Below, in pieces: positions 1 through 8,401 of a DNA stretch of 64,000 nt. Made by a program: the position numbers and the translations under genes. Position 1 is the first letter of the stretch, and each line of letters starts with the position of its first letter. Source of the DNA: a halophilic archaeon SHRA6 (lineage in GTDB: Archaea > Halobacteriota > Halobacteria > Halobacteriales > Haloferacaceae); NCBI GenBank assembly GCA_005239175.1, contig ML241294.1, forward strand, positions 755,275 through 819,274. Reading direction: 5' to 3'. The notes beneath the pieces were generated by a model. That model saw only the letters and a program-made list of their open reading frames with translations. It searched no databases and was not told the DNA's origin.

Positions 1-357
1 GTCGTCAGCCTTCGATTTGGCCTCACGCAACACGTCGATGATCCGACTCCGCGTATCTTCGATCTCCTCGGTAAGCCGAGATTCGACCGCCTCGATCTCG
101 GCGTCGGCTGCTGGAGTGTCCGGGTGAAGGTCAGTCTCGATCGAATCCACTCGCGTCTCGATCGTGGCCAGTTGATCGAGCAGCTCGTCGAGCCGATCGT
201 CGAGTTCGCCGCGTGGATCCCCTTCCTCAATCAGCCTGAACGCCATGACTGCGCGAGCGAGGGCTGACTCGAACGTCCGATCGTGCTCGGCCGCATAGTC
301 ATCGAGCCACGACTCGAGGTCTGCGGGCAGCTCGATCGACTGGGCGTCACGAGACAT
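1..357 (-). CDS. Coiled-coil protein downstream of KaiC-like ATPase (3' end outside window)
   Basis: This reading frame starts with ATG at 357 and is still open at base 1, giving at least 119 residues beginning MSRDAQSIELPADLESWLDDYAAEHDRTF. The N-terminal 35-40 residues look like a ribbon-helix-helix-type stretch. The rest is a run of heptad-like D/E/L/R-rich helix (residues about 50-119), best read as coiled coil. It lies 53 bases after the KaiC-like ATPase on the same strand, so the two are probably co-transcribed and may work as partners. Function is unknown. The real length cannot be judged because the gene runs off the window. Confidence 0.75.
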   Translation of the reverse strand, partial: MSRDAQSIELPADLESWLDDYAAEHDRTFESALARAVMAFRLIEEGDPRGELDDRLDELLDQLATIETRVDSIETDLHPDTPAADAEIEAVESRLTEEIEDTRSRIIDVLREAKSKADD

Positions 358-410
358 CTACACCGATACTGGTTGGTCTGGCTACTTAAGCGTACACCGG
401 AAAATATCAA

Positions 411-1247
411 TCAGCGAATCTTCCTGACGTCGCTGATGTCGAAGCCGCCATCGTGTATTTCGGTCTCGAACTGGACGATGTTCTCGGATTCAATCCGTGA
501 AAGAACACCACGGAACTCGCGGATGATCATAACACGGGCGCGTTTCGAGCCGCCAGTCTCCCACGAAAACACGAACGTGCCGCCGGAAGCGTCCATGAGC
601 TGGCCGAACTGCGGCTCCGAAATCGTCTCGGTGTTGACGACGACCAAGATAAGCCCGCCCCACTCGTAGGCGGCACGCTTGAGTCCGCGCATCAACATGG
701 CAATGTCACTCCACTGGGTGTCCTCGTTGATCGAGCCGATTAGATCGGTTAATGAATCCAAGACAACGAGGTTGCCCGGGGCGTGTTCGGAGAGGTACCC
801 ACCGAGGGAGCCAAACACCGAATCTCGACGCCGGTCCTTCGTGAGATCGGTGATTTTCACCGCCTGTCCGGAGTACCACTCGCGGGGAATAGCACTCGCG
901 TGGAAGTACTCGGCGGAGAAGTCACGGAACGTGATCTTCGGGACGGCTGCCTCGACGATCTCCTCGTCGAGGGTGTACCGCAGCTCCCGCTCGATCGCCC
1001 CTTGACTCGCAGTAATCGACAGATAGTGAATCTCATCGGGAAGTCGCGTCTCCGCTGCCGGCTCGCCGTAGTACAGTTCGAACAACTCAGGGTCCGTGTG
1101 GCCGATCGCGTGCATCGCCGCGCTCGTGTGAATGAACTCGCGAGCACCCGCTCCGGACTCGCCGGCCAAGAGGACGACGTTGCCGGGTGGCGCACCGCCT
1201 TTGAGCGTCTCGTCCAGCTGTGAGATCCCGAACGGGATATTCTGCAT
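411..1247 (-). CDS. KaiC/RecA-superfamily ATPase-like protein with degenerate Walker A (HTR-like family)
   Basis: A 278-residue RecA-fold protein. The start MQNIPFGISQLDETLKGGAPPGNVVLLAGESGAGAREF is the classic KaiC/RadA entry (fixed-target phrase, then P-loop), but the P-loop reads GESGAGAR, so the lysine of GxxxxGK[ST] is replaced by Arg. The Walker B-like strand is NLVVLDSLTDLI (about residues 157-168), and ILVVVNTET follows where RecA proteins have a glutamine-bearing strand. Haloarchaea carry such proteins under the name HTR-like; the role is not established. It may bind nucleotide weakly or act as a scaffold. It forms a likely operon with the coiled-coil gene downstream. Confidence 0.8.
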   Translation of the reverse strand: MQNIPFGISQLDETLKGGAPPGNVVLLAGESGAGAREFIHTSAAMHAIGHTDPELFELYYGEPAAETRLPDEIHYLSITASQGAIERELRYTLDEEIVEAAVPKITFRDFSAEYFHASAIPREWYSGQAVKITDLTKDRRRDSVFGSLGGYLSEHAPGNLVVLDSLTDLIGSINEDTQWSDIAMLMRGLKRAAYEWGGLILVVVNTETISEPQFGQLMDASGGTFVFSWETGGSKRARVMIIREFRGVLSRIESENIVQFETEIHDGGFDISDVRKIR

Positions 1248-1298
1248 ACCTTTTCGTCTCGCTTGCGGCGCTTAGCCGTTATGGCCGTCTACGAGGGC

Positions 1299-1427
1299 CG
1301 ATCGCTGCGACATAGGACGATCGCTGCGATGCAGGACGATCGCTCGGACACAAGACGATCGCCACAACACAGGACCGCTGCGACACAGAAAGATCGCACC
1401 AATACAAGACGATCGCTGCGACGACAA
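1299..1427. repeat. 19-bp imperfect tandem repeat, about 7 copies
   Basis: Consecutive units start at 1299, 1318, 1337, 1356, 1375, 1392 and 1410. The consensus is close to CGATCGCTGCGACACAGGA. The fifth and sixth units are 17 and 18 bases long, the others 19. The array fills most of the gap between the start of the KaiC-like gene and the stop of the beta-RFAP synthase gene (1441). It has no spacers and no dyad structure longer than CGATCG. The frames through it give only low-complexity Arg/Ser-rich peptides, so it is not coding. Confidence 0.85.
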
Positions 1428-1440
1428 CCGGCGGGCGCGA

Positions 1441-2406
1441 TCACTCGGGAGCGACGGTCGCGCCCTCGTTGCGGCCGGAAACGACACGAACCTCGCCGTC
1501 GTGACCGCTCGCCGCAAGCGCCTCTCGGCCAGCATCCGCCGCAGCGTCGGCGTTTTCGGCGTCCGTGACAGCATAGACGATCGGCCCCCACGAGGACTGT
1601 CCCGCGCCGTAGACGGCCGCGGTGGTGTCGAGTTTATCAACGATTTCGCCGACCGGTGGACGATAGACACCGCCCTGTTCGTCGGCATACCACGCGCCGT
1701 TGAGCCGGCCGAGCTCGGAAATCGCGTCGCCGAACGCCTCCGCGTGGCCGTCGGCGATCGCCGGCAGCACTCGCCGGAGCACCAGTCCCGCGATCCGATC
1801 GGCCATCGCAGGATCGGCGCGTTCGACAACCGATCGCATACTTTCGTCTTCGGCCACCCCGTCGCGGCCGCTCTCTGCGTTTGGAATCACGAGGAGGAAC
1901 CGCCACCGCTCAGGAATCTGGTGGCGGGCGAGTATCGGCGGGACACGCCACGTTCCATCGGCTGGTCGCTCTGTGGTGAATCGTGCGGTCGGGTGCCCAC
2001 CGTCGAGAATGAAGCCCCCAGTCTCGAAAGCCGCAACGCCAACGCCCGATCGACCACCGCGTCCCAGCCGTGGCGCATACTCGCGGATGTCGACCGATCG
2101 ATCGTAACAGCCGGCGGTTGCCCGAAGCGTTGCCAACGCGAGTTGGGTCCCGCTGCCGATCCCCGAGTGTCTGGGGAGTCGTGACTCGACACTGACGGCG
2201 ACTCCCGGCAGATCAAGCGCCGCACAGATCCGTTCTGCATACTCTCTAACCGTTGGGTCAGTGCAGTCGATCGTCTCCGCGGGCGTCGCCTCGACGACGG
2301 TCTCTGGTCCGTCGATCGCGGCGCCGAGCGCTCCGTACAGCCGCGAGTGCGAGAGGCTCAGGTTCGCGAAGCCAAAGTGCAGCCGTCCCGGGGCGATGAC
2401 GCGCAT
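1441..2406 (-). CDS. Beta-ribofuranosylaminobenzene 5'-phosphate synthase family protein (GHMP superfamily)
   Basis: A 321-residue protein beginning MRVIAPGRLHFGFANLSLSHSRLYGALGAAI, which is the signature N-terminus of the beta-RFAP synthase family. The GHMP glycine-rich loop PRHSGIGSGTQLALATLRA lies near residues 79-97. In methanogens this enzyme condenses phosphoribosyl pyrophosphate with 4-aminobenzoate (or 4-hydroxybenzoate) in tetrahydromethanopterin synthesis. Haloarchaea have homologues although they are generally regarded as folate users, so the physiological product here is uncertain. The start is set by the family N-terminus. The gene is divergent from the 2566 gene, with the promoters in the 2407-2565 gap. 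Confidence 0.85.
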   Translation of the reverse strand: MRVIAPGRLHFGFANLSLSHSRLYGALGAAIDGPETVVEATPAETIDCTDPTVREYAERICAALDLPGVAVSVESRLPRHSGIGSGTQLALATLRATAGCYDRSVDIREYAPRLGRGGRSGVGVAAFETGGFILDGGHPTARFTTERPADGTWRVPPILARHQIPERWRFLLVIPNAESGRDGVAEDESMRSVVERADPAMADRIAGLVLRRVLPAIADGHAEAFGDAISELGRLNGAWYADEQGGVYRPPVGEIVDKLDTTAAVYGAGQSSWGPIVYAVTDAENADAAADAGREALAASGHDGEVRVVSGRNEGATVAPE

Positions 2407-2565
2407 TCGCGCTCACGTACGGTGCTGTAACTCATTCACTTTTCGGCGGCGGCAATACAAAGCCACCGCTGGGGATGTGAAAACATCCACCTCGGACTCC
2501 GAACGCGATCGAGAGGTCACCGCTGGATCGCCAGCATTTACGCGATCGCTGCCGAAGCGACCTGC

Positions 2566-2958
2566 ATGCCCAAACCCAAATCCGACTTCGACGCGCTCTA
2601 CCCGTGTGATTTCTACACGCCAGCAGAGTTACTCGATGCCGACCAGATGTACACGGTCTACGAGATCGCCCGGCTCTTGCAGGGACTTGACCCGGACGCG
2701 GCGATCGACGAGGGCGTCGAGGACGTGTTGTTGGACTGGGCGATTCCCTGGGTGATGCAACACGCCGACGAGCTGGTCATCGCAGAGCCACCGACCGATG
2801 AGGAACCCGGCTACTACGGGCTGAAAACAGATACCAAAGCCGATACTAACGCGGACACCGACGCCGATACCGACGCTGACACCGACGCCGGCACCAATAC
2901 AGGTGCCGACACCGGAACCAATACCGAGGCCAACACCGGCACCGACACTGACGAGTAG
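2566..2958 (+). CDS. Haloarchaeal conserved protein with T/D/A/N repeat tail
   Basis: A 130-residue protein. Residues 1-88 (MPKPKSDFDALYPCDFYTPAELLDADQMYT... to EEPGYYGL) form a compact conserved-looking domain that I recall as a haloarchaea-specific family (possibly DUF5827, not verified). Residues 89-130 are a low-complexity tail of KADTNADTDADTDADTDAG-type dipeptides, encoded by a 6- to 12-base tandem repeat at 2824-2955. The stop codon is followed at once by the ATG of the next gene (2959), so the pair is translationally adjacent and likely one operon. A putative TATA element (CATTTAC) lies about 26-32 bases before the ATG. Function is unknown. Confidence 0.8.
   Translation: MPKPKSDFDALYPCDFYTPAELLDADQMYTVYEIARLLQGLDPDAAIDEGVEDVLLDWAIPWVMQHADELVIAEPPTDEEPGYYGLKTDTKADTNADTDADTDADTDAGTNTGADTGTNTEANTGTDTDE
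2824..2955 (+). repeat. Coding microrepeat (GAYACC/GACGCC units)
   Basis: The last 132 coding bases of the gene at 2566 are built from six-base units of the type GACACC, GATACC or GACGCC and encode alternating Thr/Ala and Asp/Asn. Variation between units is mostly at third positions, so the array is old or has been diversified while keeping acidic character. Confidence 0.8.
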
Positions 2959-3786
2959 ATGAAGCTGCTCGTCGCCGGCGGTGCGCGCGTTGACGCCGGC
3001 AAAACCACGTTCTCTGTCGGGCTCCTCGAAGCGATCGACGGCGCAATCGGTTTCAAGCCGCGTGCGGGAAACGACTACTGGTTCGACCACGACGACGTCT
3101 GCCGGGCGATCGAGGAGGGCCGCCTGTACGGCAAAGACGTCCACCGCCTGGCTGCCACAAGCGATCGCGCTGGAGAAGAAGAGCGGCTCAATCCCGTCCA
3201 TCGGCTGTGGCGACCGACCCCCGGTCGTCGCGGCATGCTGGGTGAGGACGGGCGAACGTTTCTCGTCGATCGGGTCCGGACGAGATCGGGGGACAGCTTC
3301 GTGGTCAACGCGAACGCGATCGATGCCGACCTGTTCCCGGCAGCCGTCCGGGAGTCGCTGCCGATCGACGAGGCCGTGTGGGTACAGACAGTTCCGGAGT
3401 TCAACGAGGTTATGGCTGACCGGTACGTGCCAGCGTTCGACCGCGTCGAATCAGCGATTGCGACGACCGACCCCGTCGTGGTTGAGTCCTACGGCGACAT
3501 CGCAGTCCCAGTCTCGGGAGTGTCATTTGACGCGGTCGCGATCGTCGAGCCGAGTCGCGTCCGAGTGTACGATGGCGAACGGTACGCGAAGGCCCACGAA
3601 ATCGTCAGCGGCAGCGCCCACGAAGGCCAACTCGAAGAGCGTGTCGAGCGGGTTGTCGACCCCCTCGACCCGCAAGCGACTCACGAACTGCCAGCGCTCA
3701 CGAGCGACGAACGGGCCGATTCGACTGCGATCGCTGCCGCATATACAGACGCGTATCGATCGCTGCTGGATATCGCCTTCAGGTAG
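2959..3786 (+). CDS. Predicted P-loop ATPase (haloarchaeal)
   Basis: A 275-residue protein whose N-terminus MKLLVAGGARVDAGKTTFSVGLLEAI contains an intact Walker A (ARVDAGKTT), resembling the SIMIBI/dethiobiotin-synthetase-like class in which the P-loop is at the extreme N-terminus. Later segments include DEAVWVQTVPEFNEVMADRYVPAFDRV and DPVVVESYGDIAVPV (about residues 172-186), the latter a candidate Walker B-type strand. The ATG directly follows the stop of the preceding gene. It is predicted to be cytosolic. The substrate is unknown. Confidence 0.75.
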   Translation: MKLLVAGGARVDAGKTTFSVGLLEAIDGAIGFKPRAGNDYWFDHDDVCRAIEEGRLYGKDVHRLAATSDRAGEEERLNPVHRLWRPTPGRRGMLGEDGRTFLVDRVRTRSGDSFVVNANAIDADLFPAAVRESLPIDEAVWVQTVPEFNEVMADRYVPAFDRVESAIATTDPVVVESYGDIAVPVSGVSFDAVAIVEPSRVRVYDGERYAKAHEIVSGSAHEGQLEERVERVVDPLDPQATHELPALTSDERADSTAIAAAYTDAYRSLLDIAFR

Positions 3787-3804
3787 CCCGCAGAACTGCC
3801 CGGG

Positions 3805-4389
3805 TCACATGCTCCGAGCTATCCGTGCGGCCAGATCAATGTGGGAGGCGGGGTCCTCGAGCACGTCCGGCCCATGGCCGACGTACATTGCCGCCAGATC
3901 GGCTCCGACGACCGAGCGGATCCGATCGATGCTTTCGATCAGCGCCTCGCGATCGCCTTCGGCGAGGTCTGTCCGCCCGAACGAGCCGTTTTGGAACACC
4001 AGATCGCCAGCGAAGAGTGTGCGCGACGCCTCACCGTAGAGACAGATGTGGTCGTTCTTGTGGCCAGGAGTATGCACCGCGACGTACTCATCATCGCCCA
4101 GTTTGACGGTCTCGCCGTCGGCGATCGGGTTGTCGACCGCAGGCTGATCCGGGTCGTATCCCCACGTTTCGACCCCGAAGGCATCCCTGACTGCATCGAC
4201 GTTGCCCACGTGGTCCGGATGGGTGTGCGTGAGCACGACCGCTTCAAGCGTGTCGACGGACGTTCGGATTCGCGGTACGATGTCGAAGTTCGCGCCCGTG
4301 TCGATGAGGACAGGCCGATCGCCATCGACGAGAAAGGCGTTGGCCGTGAACGCCTGCACGCCCGCCGCGAGGTTCGTGATAGATGCCAT
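3805..4389 (-). CDS. MBL-fold metallo-hydrolase (glyoxalase II-like)
   Basis: A 194-residue metallo-beta-lactamase-fold enzyme. Metal ligands visible are THTHPDHVGN (HxHxDH, about residues 54-62), HTPGHKNDH (about 106-114), the bridging aspartate in LFAGDLVF, and a C-terminal YVGHGPD. The compact size and the TPGH/GHG pattern fit hydroxyacylglutathione-hydrolase-like or general thioester MBL hydrolases. The natural substrate cannot be told. It is convergent with the P-loop ATPase gene, 18 bases apart. Confidence 0.88.
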   Translation of the reverse strand: MASITNLAAGVQAFTANAFLVDGDRPVLIDTGANFDIVPRIRTSVDTLEAVVLTHTHPDHVGNVDAVRDAFGVETWGYDPDQPAVDNPIADGETVKLGDDEYVAVHTPGHKNDHICLYGEASRTLFAGDLVFQNGSFGRTDLAEGDREALIESIDRIRSVVGADLAAMYVGHGPDVLEDPASHIDLAARIARSM

Positions 4390-4586
4390 GTGGAAGCTAC
4401 GGGAGCGATCGGCTTTGGAATTTTCTCATTAAAATTTGCTCGGCGAGAGTAACCGACTCCAAACGCTATCGCTCCGGCACTCACTGTGCGGTCTATTGGA
4501 GTTGCCACCAGATCAATCGATGTACGTTAGTCGATCGACCGGTAATTCGCTACAGTAAACAGACTCAGTCGACGGAACCGGAACTG

Positions 4587-5072
4587 CTACGGAAGGTACC
4601 GCACGCTCACGACGCCGGTAGTCGAACGAACCTCGACGCGGTTGACCCCGAGCCGAGCGGCCCGCGAGAGTGTTGCCTCCCGATCGTCGACGACATCGGA
4701 AACGGCCGCTTCGGTCGTTTCTTCCGGCACGGTTACCACGTGTAGCTCGCCGATTCCCGCCCGTGGTTGTCGCGTCAGTTCGCCTTCAGGTTGGCTGTCG
4801 GCGATCGCACGCTCTTGTTGGGTCGGTGGCTCCTCGCTCACCTCGATCGACAGCGATCGACGGTCGGTGACTTCGACGAGTTGCCAGGAGACCTCGAGCG
4901 GCGGATCCGGCGCGACGATCCCCTCGATCGCGTCGTCGACGTCGACCCCGGGGTTCGTCGAGAGCGCGTGGACTTGTCCGTCGTGAACGTCTTTCAACAC
5001 CGCCGAGTGCTCGTCGGCGTGGGTCACGAGAAACGTACTCTCTTTGCCGTCGGATGAGGAATCATCAGTCAT
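4587..5072 (-). CDS. Haloarchaeal conserved protein of unknown function
   Basis: A 161-residue acidic protein. Two recognisable blocks are an N-terminal STFLVTHADEHSAVLKDVHDGQVHALS and a C-terminal EATLSRAARLGVNRVEVRSTTGVVSVRYLP. I associate it with a haloarchaea-only family (possibly DUF5812, from memory). The central segment (residues about 50-90) is variable and Glu/Pro-rich. There are no catalytic motifs, signal peptide or membrane segments. It stands alone between gaps of about 200 and 70 bases. Confidence 0.75.
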   Translation of the reverse strand: MTDDSSSDGKESTFLVTHADEHSAVLKDVHDGQVHALSTNPGVDVDDAIEGIVAPDPPLEVSWQLVEVTDRRSLSIEVSEEPPTQQERAIADSQPEGELTRQPRAGIGELHVVTVPEETTEAAVSDVVDDREATLSRAARLGVNRVEVRSTTGVVSVRYLP

Positions 5073-5139
5073 TTGCCAGGGGTAGATCGCTGAGCCGTTT
5101 GGAGGTTTCGACAGCGCAGCCTGTCACCACCGTGATCGC

Positions 5140-5658
5140 TCATGTGGGTTTCGAGAGTACATAATGGACGACAAAAATTGCGATCGCGCCGAAAACAGGA
5201 GGGAGCAGTCCGAACGGCTGGGCGAGCCCATAGAGCACGTCGACGATCGGCCCGAAGACCCCGCCGACCGGCTCCTGTTGCTCGGGCGGCACGGTGATGA
5301 TGAGTCCGACGTACACTGACACGAGAAAGCCAAATCCAGTCAGGGCCAAGGCTGGATCGTATCGGTCAGCCACCGTTCGTGCGGTCCGATGGCGACGGGC
5401 AACAAACAGCGTGGGCGCGAGAAGCGGCCCGGCAAACACCAATCCCAACAGGACGTACAGCGATCGAGATAGCGTGAGCGAACCGCCGGGGACCTCGGCA
5501 GTCTCGCCGATGAGGACGATGAGTCCGAACAGGACGATAAGCCCGATCAGCGCCGCCGCGAGCGTTCCGACCACGACGTACAATTTAAACAGCACCGATC
5601 GGCTCTGCCGGAAGGCGTAGGGGATGGCGCCGAACAGCCCACCGTAGCTGTCTTCCAT
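5140..5658 (-). CDS. Membrane protein, four to five predicted TM segments
   Basis: A 172-residue protein starting MEDSYGGLFGAIPYAFRQSRSVLFKLYVVV. The reading frame is open for 29 more codons upstream, but that extension (Cys/Arg/His-rich) is uncharacteristic, and the region before 5658 carries an AT-rich promoter-like element (CTTAATCA) 25-35 bases out. Hydrophobic segments are at about residues 21-50, 62-85, 103-122 and 145-165. It diverges from pgi. No family recognised with confidence. Confidence 0.7.
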   Translation of the reverse strand: MEDSYGGLFGAIPYAFRQSRSVLFKLYVVVGTLAAALIGLIVLFGLIVLIGETAEVPGGSLTLSRSLYVLLGLVFAGPLLAPTLFVARRHRTARTVADRYDPALALTGFGFLVSVYVGLIITVPPEQQEPVGGVFGPIVDVLYGLAQPFGLLPPVFGAIAIFVVHYVLSKPT

Positions 5659-5777
5659 ATGCGCTGGTAGGCTGTGTGGTCGCTTAATCACACGGATTTG
5701 GCTCGCACACGAGCCGGCTGGGTAGCGGCACAACAGAGACGACAACTGCTATATTGGTGGCTACCGCGGAAGTACAC

Positions 5778-7070
5778 ATGCGAGTAGACCTCGGCAACGC
5801 GATCGACACCGTCCCCGGCGTCACGGCGGACGTGCTCGATCGCCTCGACGAGCGGGTGGCGACCGCACACGAACGAATCGACACCGGCCGAGAGGCGGCC
5901 GAACACGGCTACGCGGCGTTGAACCTCCCGGAGACAACCGATCCAGCGGCGATTGAGGCCGCCATCTCGGGGTTCGACGAGCCCGAATCGATTCTTACGG
6001 TCGGGATCGGCGGCAGCGCGCTCGGTGCGGCGACGATCGACGCCGCGCTGTCGGGTCCAGAGCACGCGGACACGTACTACCTCGACAACGTCGACCCCGA
6101 GGCGATCGATCAGCTGTTGTCGACGATCGATCTCTCACAAACGGTTGTGAACGTCGTGAGCCGCTCGGGAACGACCGCGGAAACGCTGTCGAACTTCCTC
6201 GTCGTCCGCGATCGGATGACCGACGCCGGCGTCGACTGGACGGACCGGACGTTCGTCACGACCGGTGACTCGGGTAACCTCCACGAGCTAGCAGCGACAC
6301 ACGATCTCCCAACCCTGCCGGTTCCCGACGGCGTGCCGGGTCGCTTTTCGGCGCTGTCGTCTGTTGGCTTGGCGGTCGCAGCCATCCAGGGCCACGATCT
6401 TGAGGCGATCCTCGCGGGTGCGGCGAGTGAGGCGTCGAAGCTCTCGGGATCACTGTACGAGTCGCCGGCGTACGCGTACGGGGCCGTCTCGTATGCACTG
6501 GCTGAACGCGGCGCGCTCACAAACGCGATGATGCCATACAGCGAGTCACTCGAGTACTTCGCCGAGTGGTTTGCCCAGCTGTGGGCCGAAAGCCTCGGCA
6601 AGGACGGAATTGGGCAGACGCCCGCCCGTGCGCTCGGCGCAACCGACCAGCACTCGCAGCTCCAACTGTACCGCGCGGGCCCGCGGGACAAGCTCGTCAC
6701 GCTCGTGCGGCCGCAGGAGCGATCGGACATTGCGATTCCCGAAACGGAGCTGTCGGGGCTGTCCTACCTCGGAGGCTCCTCGCTGGGATCGCTTCTCGAC
6801 GCGGAGTTCGAGGCGACGGAGGCGAGCCTCGCAGAGGCGGGTCGGCCCTCCGTCAGGATCGAGATTGATGCGGTCGACGAACGGGGGATCGGCGAACTCC
6901 TGTACGCGATGGAAGCCGCGTGCGTGCTCTACGGGGAGCTTGCAAACGTGTCGACGTTCACCCAACCCGCCGTCGAGTGGGGCAAACGAGCCGCTCGCGG
7001 GCTGTTGGGCGGCGGTGACTTCGAGGAGGCTGACGCCGTTTCTGACAAGCGAACCCTCGTCGTCGACTGA
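5778..7070 (+). CDS. pgi: Glucose-6-phosphate isomerase
   Basis: A 430-residue cytosolic phosphoglucose isomerase that interconverts glucose-6-phosphate and fructose-6-phosphate. Sugar-phosphate-binding motifs are clear: VGIGGSALGAATI, VVSRSGTTAETLSNF, and ATDQHSQLQLYRAGPRDKLVT, which holds the catalytic His region. I chose the start MRVDLGNAIDTVPG at 5778 because it matches the usual haloarchaeal N-terminus; the frame is open from 5754. In haloarchaea the enzyme serves mainly gluconeogenesis and interconversion, since glucose is broken down by the semiphosphorylated Entner-Doudoroff route. It is transcribed alone, divergent from the membrane protein gene. Confidence 0.95.
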   Translation: MRVDLGNAIDTVPGVTADVLDRLDERVATAHERIDTGREAAEHGYAALNLPETTDPAAIEAAISGFDEPESILTVGIGGSALGAATIDAALSGPEHADTYYLDNVDPEAIDQLLSTIDLSQTVVNVVSRSGTTAETLSNFLVVRDRMTDAGVDWTDRTFVTTGDSGNLHELAATHDLPTLPVPDGVPGRFSALSSVGLAVAAIQGHDLEAILAGAASEASKLSGSLYESPAYAYGAVSYALAERGALTNAMMPYSESLEYFAEWFAQLWAESLGKDGIGQTPARALGATDQHSQLQLYRAGPRDKLVTLVRPQERSDIAIPETELSGLSYLGGSSLGSLLDAEFEATEASLAEAGRPSVRIEIDAVDERGIGELLYAMEAACVLYGELANVSTFTQPAVEWGKRAARGLLGGGDFEEADAVSDKRTLVVD

Positions 7071-7142
7071 CGCGCAGAAGTCGCGATCGCCGACGGCCAG
7101 GATCGGTGCGGCTAACAGGATCGAGCGTGTACGCTGAACCCA

Positions 7143-7892
7143 ATGGCGGATACCTCGGATTGGGATATGCAGTTGTGGATACGTCGCGGCTCGGCGCTGT
7201 TTGAGGGCATCTTTGTCGTTCTCGCCGCGTTAGTCACCGCGAGCCTCGCGGTCGCCGCAGTTCGTGAACCGCTCGTCGCTGCGACCGGCGGGAACCCCGA
7301 TGCGACGATCGTCCGGCTGTCGATAACGGCGATCCAGTTCCTCCTATTTGGGTTCGTTGTGCTCTGGTATCTTCGGGTTACCGATCGCTGGGAGATGGTC
7401 GGCTTCGACGGGTTAGCGCCCAAACATACGATCGCGATCGTGGTCGGAACCGCCGTCCTGTTGGGTGGGCAGATGGGAATCTCTGCGCTGTTTAATTCGC
7501 TTGGCATCTCGACAGGGGCAAACCGCGCGATCATCGACGGCCTCGGCAACCCGGACTACTTTTTGGGGATGATCGTGCTTTCGATCCTGCTCGTTGGGCC
7601 CGCCGAGGAGCTGTTGTTCCGTGGGGTGTTACAGGCGCGGCTTCGCGACTCGTGGGGCGCGTGGCCCGCAATCGTGCTCGCAACGGTGGTTTTCGGCTCG
7701 ATCCACCTTCCGGCGATTATCGGCGATCCGAGCCAGCAGTACGCGACGCTGGTTGTCATCGCGCTGTTGGGACTCGTCTTGGGCTATCTCTACGAGCGAA
7801 CCGGAACGATCTGGGTTCCGGCGATCGCACATGGTGCGAACAACGCCGTGATATTTGGCATTCAGTACGCCGGCGCGGTCGGCCTCTTGTAG
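7143..7892 (+). CDS. CPBP-family intramembrane protease
   Basis: A 249-residue polytopic membrane protein of the Rce1/Abi (CPBP) family. The diagnostic motifs are in order: EELLFRGVLQARLR (EExxxR), SIHLPAI (the FxxxH motif), and HGANNAVIF (HxxxN/B). Six to eight hydrophobic segments surround them. Family members are membrane glutamic proteases with roles in peptide processing or prenyl-protein cleavage; the substrate is unknown. A second, distinct family member lies at 61977-62813. The start is 72 bases after pgi on the same strand, so read-through is possible. Confidence 0.88.
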   Translation: MADTSDWDMQLWIRRGSALFEGIFVVLAALVTASLAVAAVREPLVAATGGNPDATIVRLSITAIQFLLFGFVVLWYLRVTDRWEMVGFDGLAPKHTIAIVVGTAVLLGGQMGISALFNSLGISTGANRAIIDGLGNPDYFLGMIVLSILLVGPAEELLFRGVLQARLRDSWGAWPAIVLATVVFGSIHLPAIIGDPSQQYATLVVIALLGLVLGYLYERTGTIWVPAIAHGANNAVIFGIQYAGAVGLL

Positions 7893-7942
7893 TCACCGGT
7901 GGCGATTTGCTTCTTTTGACCACCGACTGTGATCGACGACCG

Positions 7943-8401
7943 TTAGCTTGGGTTTTTGCGCGTGAGTTCGCTCCCGCAGATCGGACACCGCTCGTGGTGC
8001 TCATCGAACTCCCGGCCACAGCCAGCACACTGGAAAATCCAGGCCCGCTCCTCTGAAATTCCGTCGCGAGCGATGACATCGACGGAGATCCCGAGGTGTT
8101 CGGCGACGTTCTGCATCGCGTAGTCGTCGGTCACCAGAACGCCATCGAGTTCGAAGGCGGCCGCGAGCAGTCGGGTATCGGTTTCTGAGAGCTCGTTTGC
8201 GTCACCGGTTTCGACGGCCGCACGACCGATCTTCTCGACAGTCCCCTCTGCGGGAATGTGAATGTGCATCCCAGCACCCTCGTCGGCGTCGAACCGGAAG
8301 GCGTGTTCGCCCTCAAGCTCCTCACGGACGAGCGGGATCGACGCAGTCGGCGCGTCGGTGTGATACTCGTGGATAAACGCAGACGTATCGAGAATATGCA
8401 T
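7943..8401 (-). CDS. nob1: rRNA maturation endonuclease Nob1 (PIN domain plus zinc ribbon)
   Basis: A 152-residue protein: PIN domain with acidic active-site residues in ILDTSAFIHEY (Asp4), SETDTRLLAAA and VLVTDDYAMQNVA, followed by a C-terminal zinc ribbon CAGCGREF...CPICGSEL. This architecture is Nob1, which cleaves the 3' end of pre-16S rRNA during small-subunit maturation. The gene begins immediately at the stop of the PRC-barrel gene upstream (TAA at 8402-8404 next to ATG ending 8401), so the two are read from one leaderless promoter. Confidence 0.9.
   Translation of the reverse strand: MHILDTSAFIHEYHTDAPTASIPLVREELEGEHAFRFDADEGAGMHIHIPAEGTVEKIGRAAVETGDANELSETDTRLLAAAFELDGVLVTDDYAMQNVAEHLGISVDVIARDGISEERAWIFQCAGCGREFDEHHERCPICGSELTRKNPS

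Noticed and set aside
5658-5745. 29-residue extension of the membrane protein
   Set aside because: It has Cys/Arg-rich non-protein-like composition and runs through the AT-rich promoter region shared with pgi.
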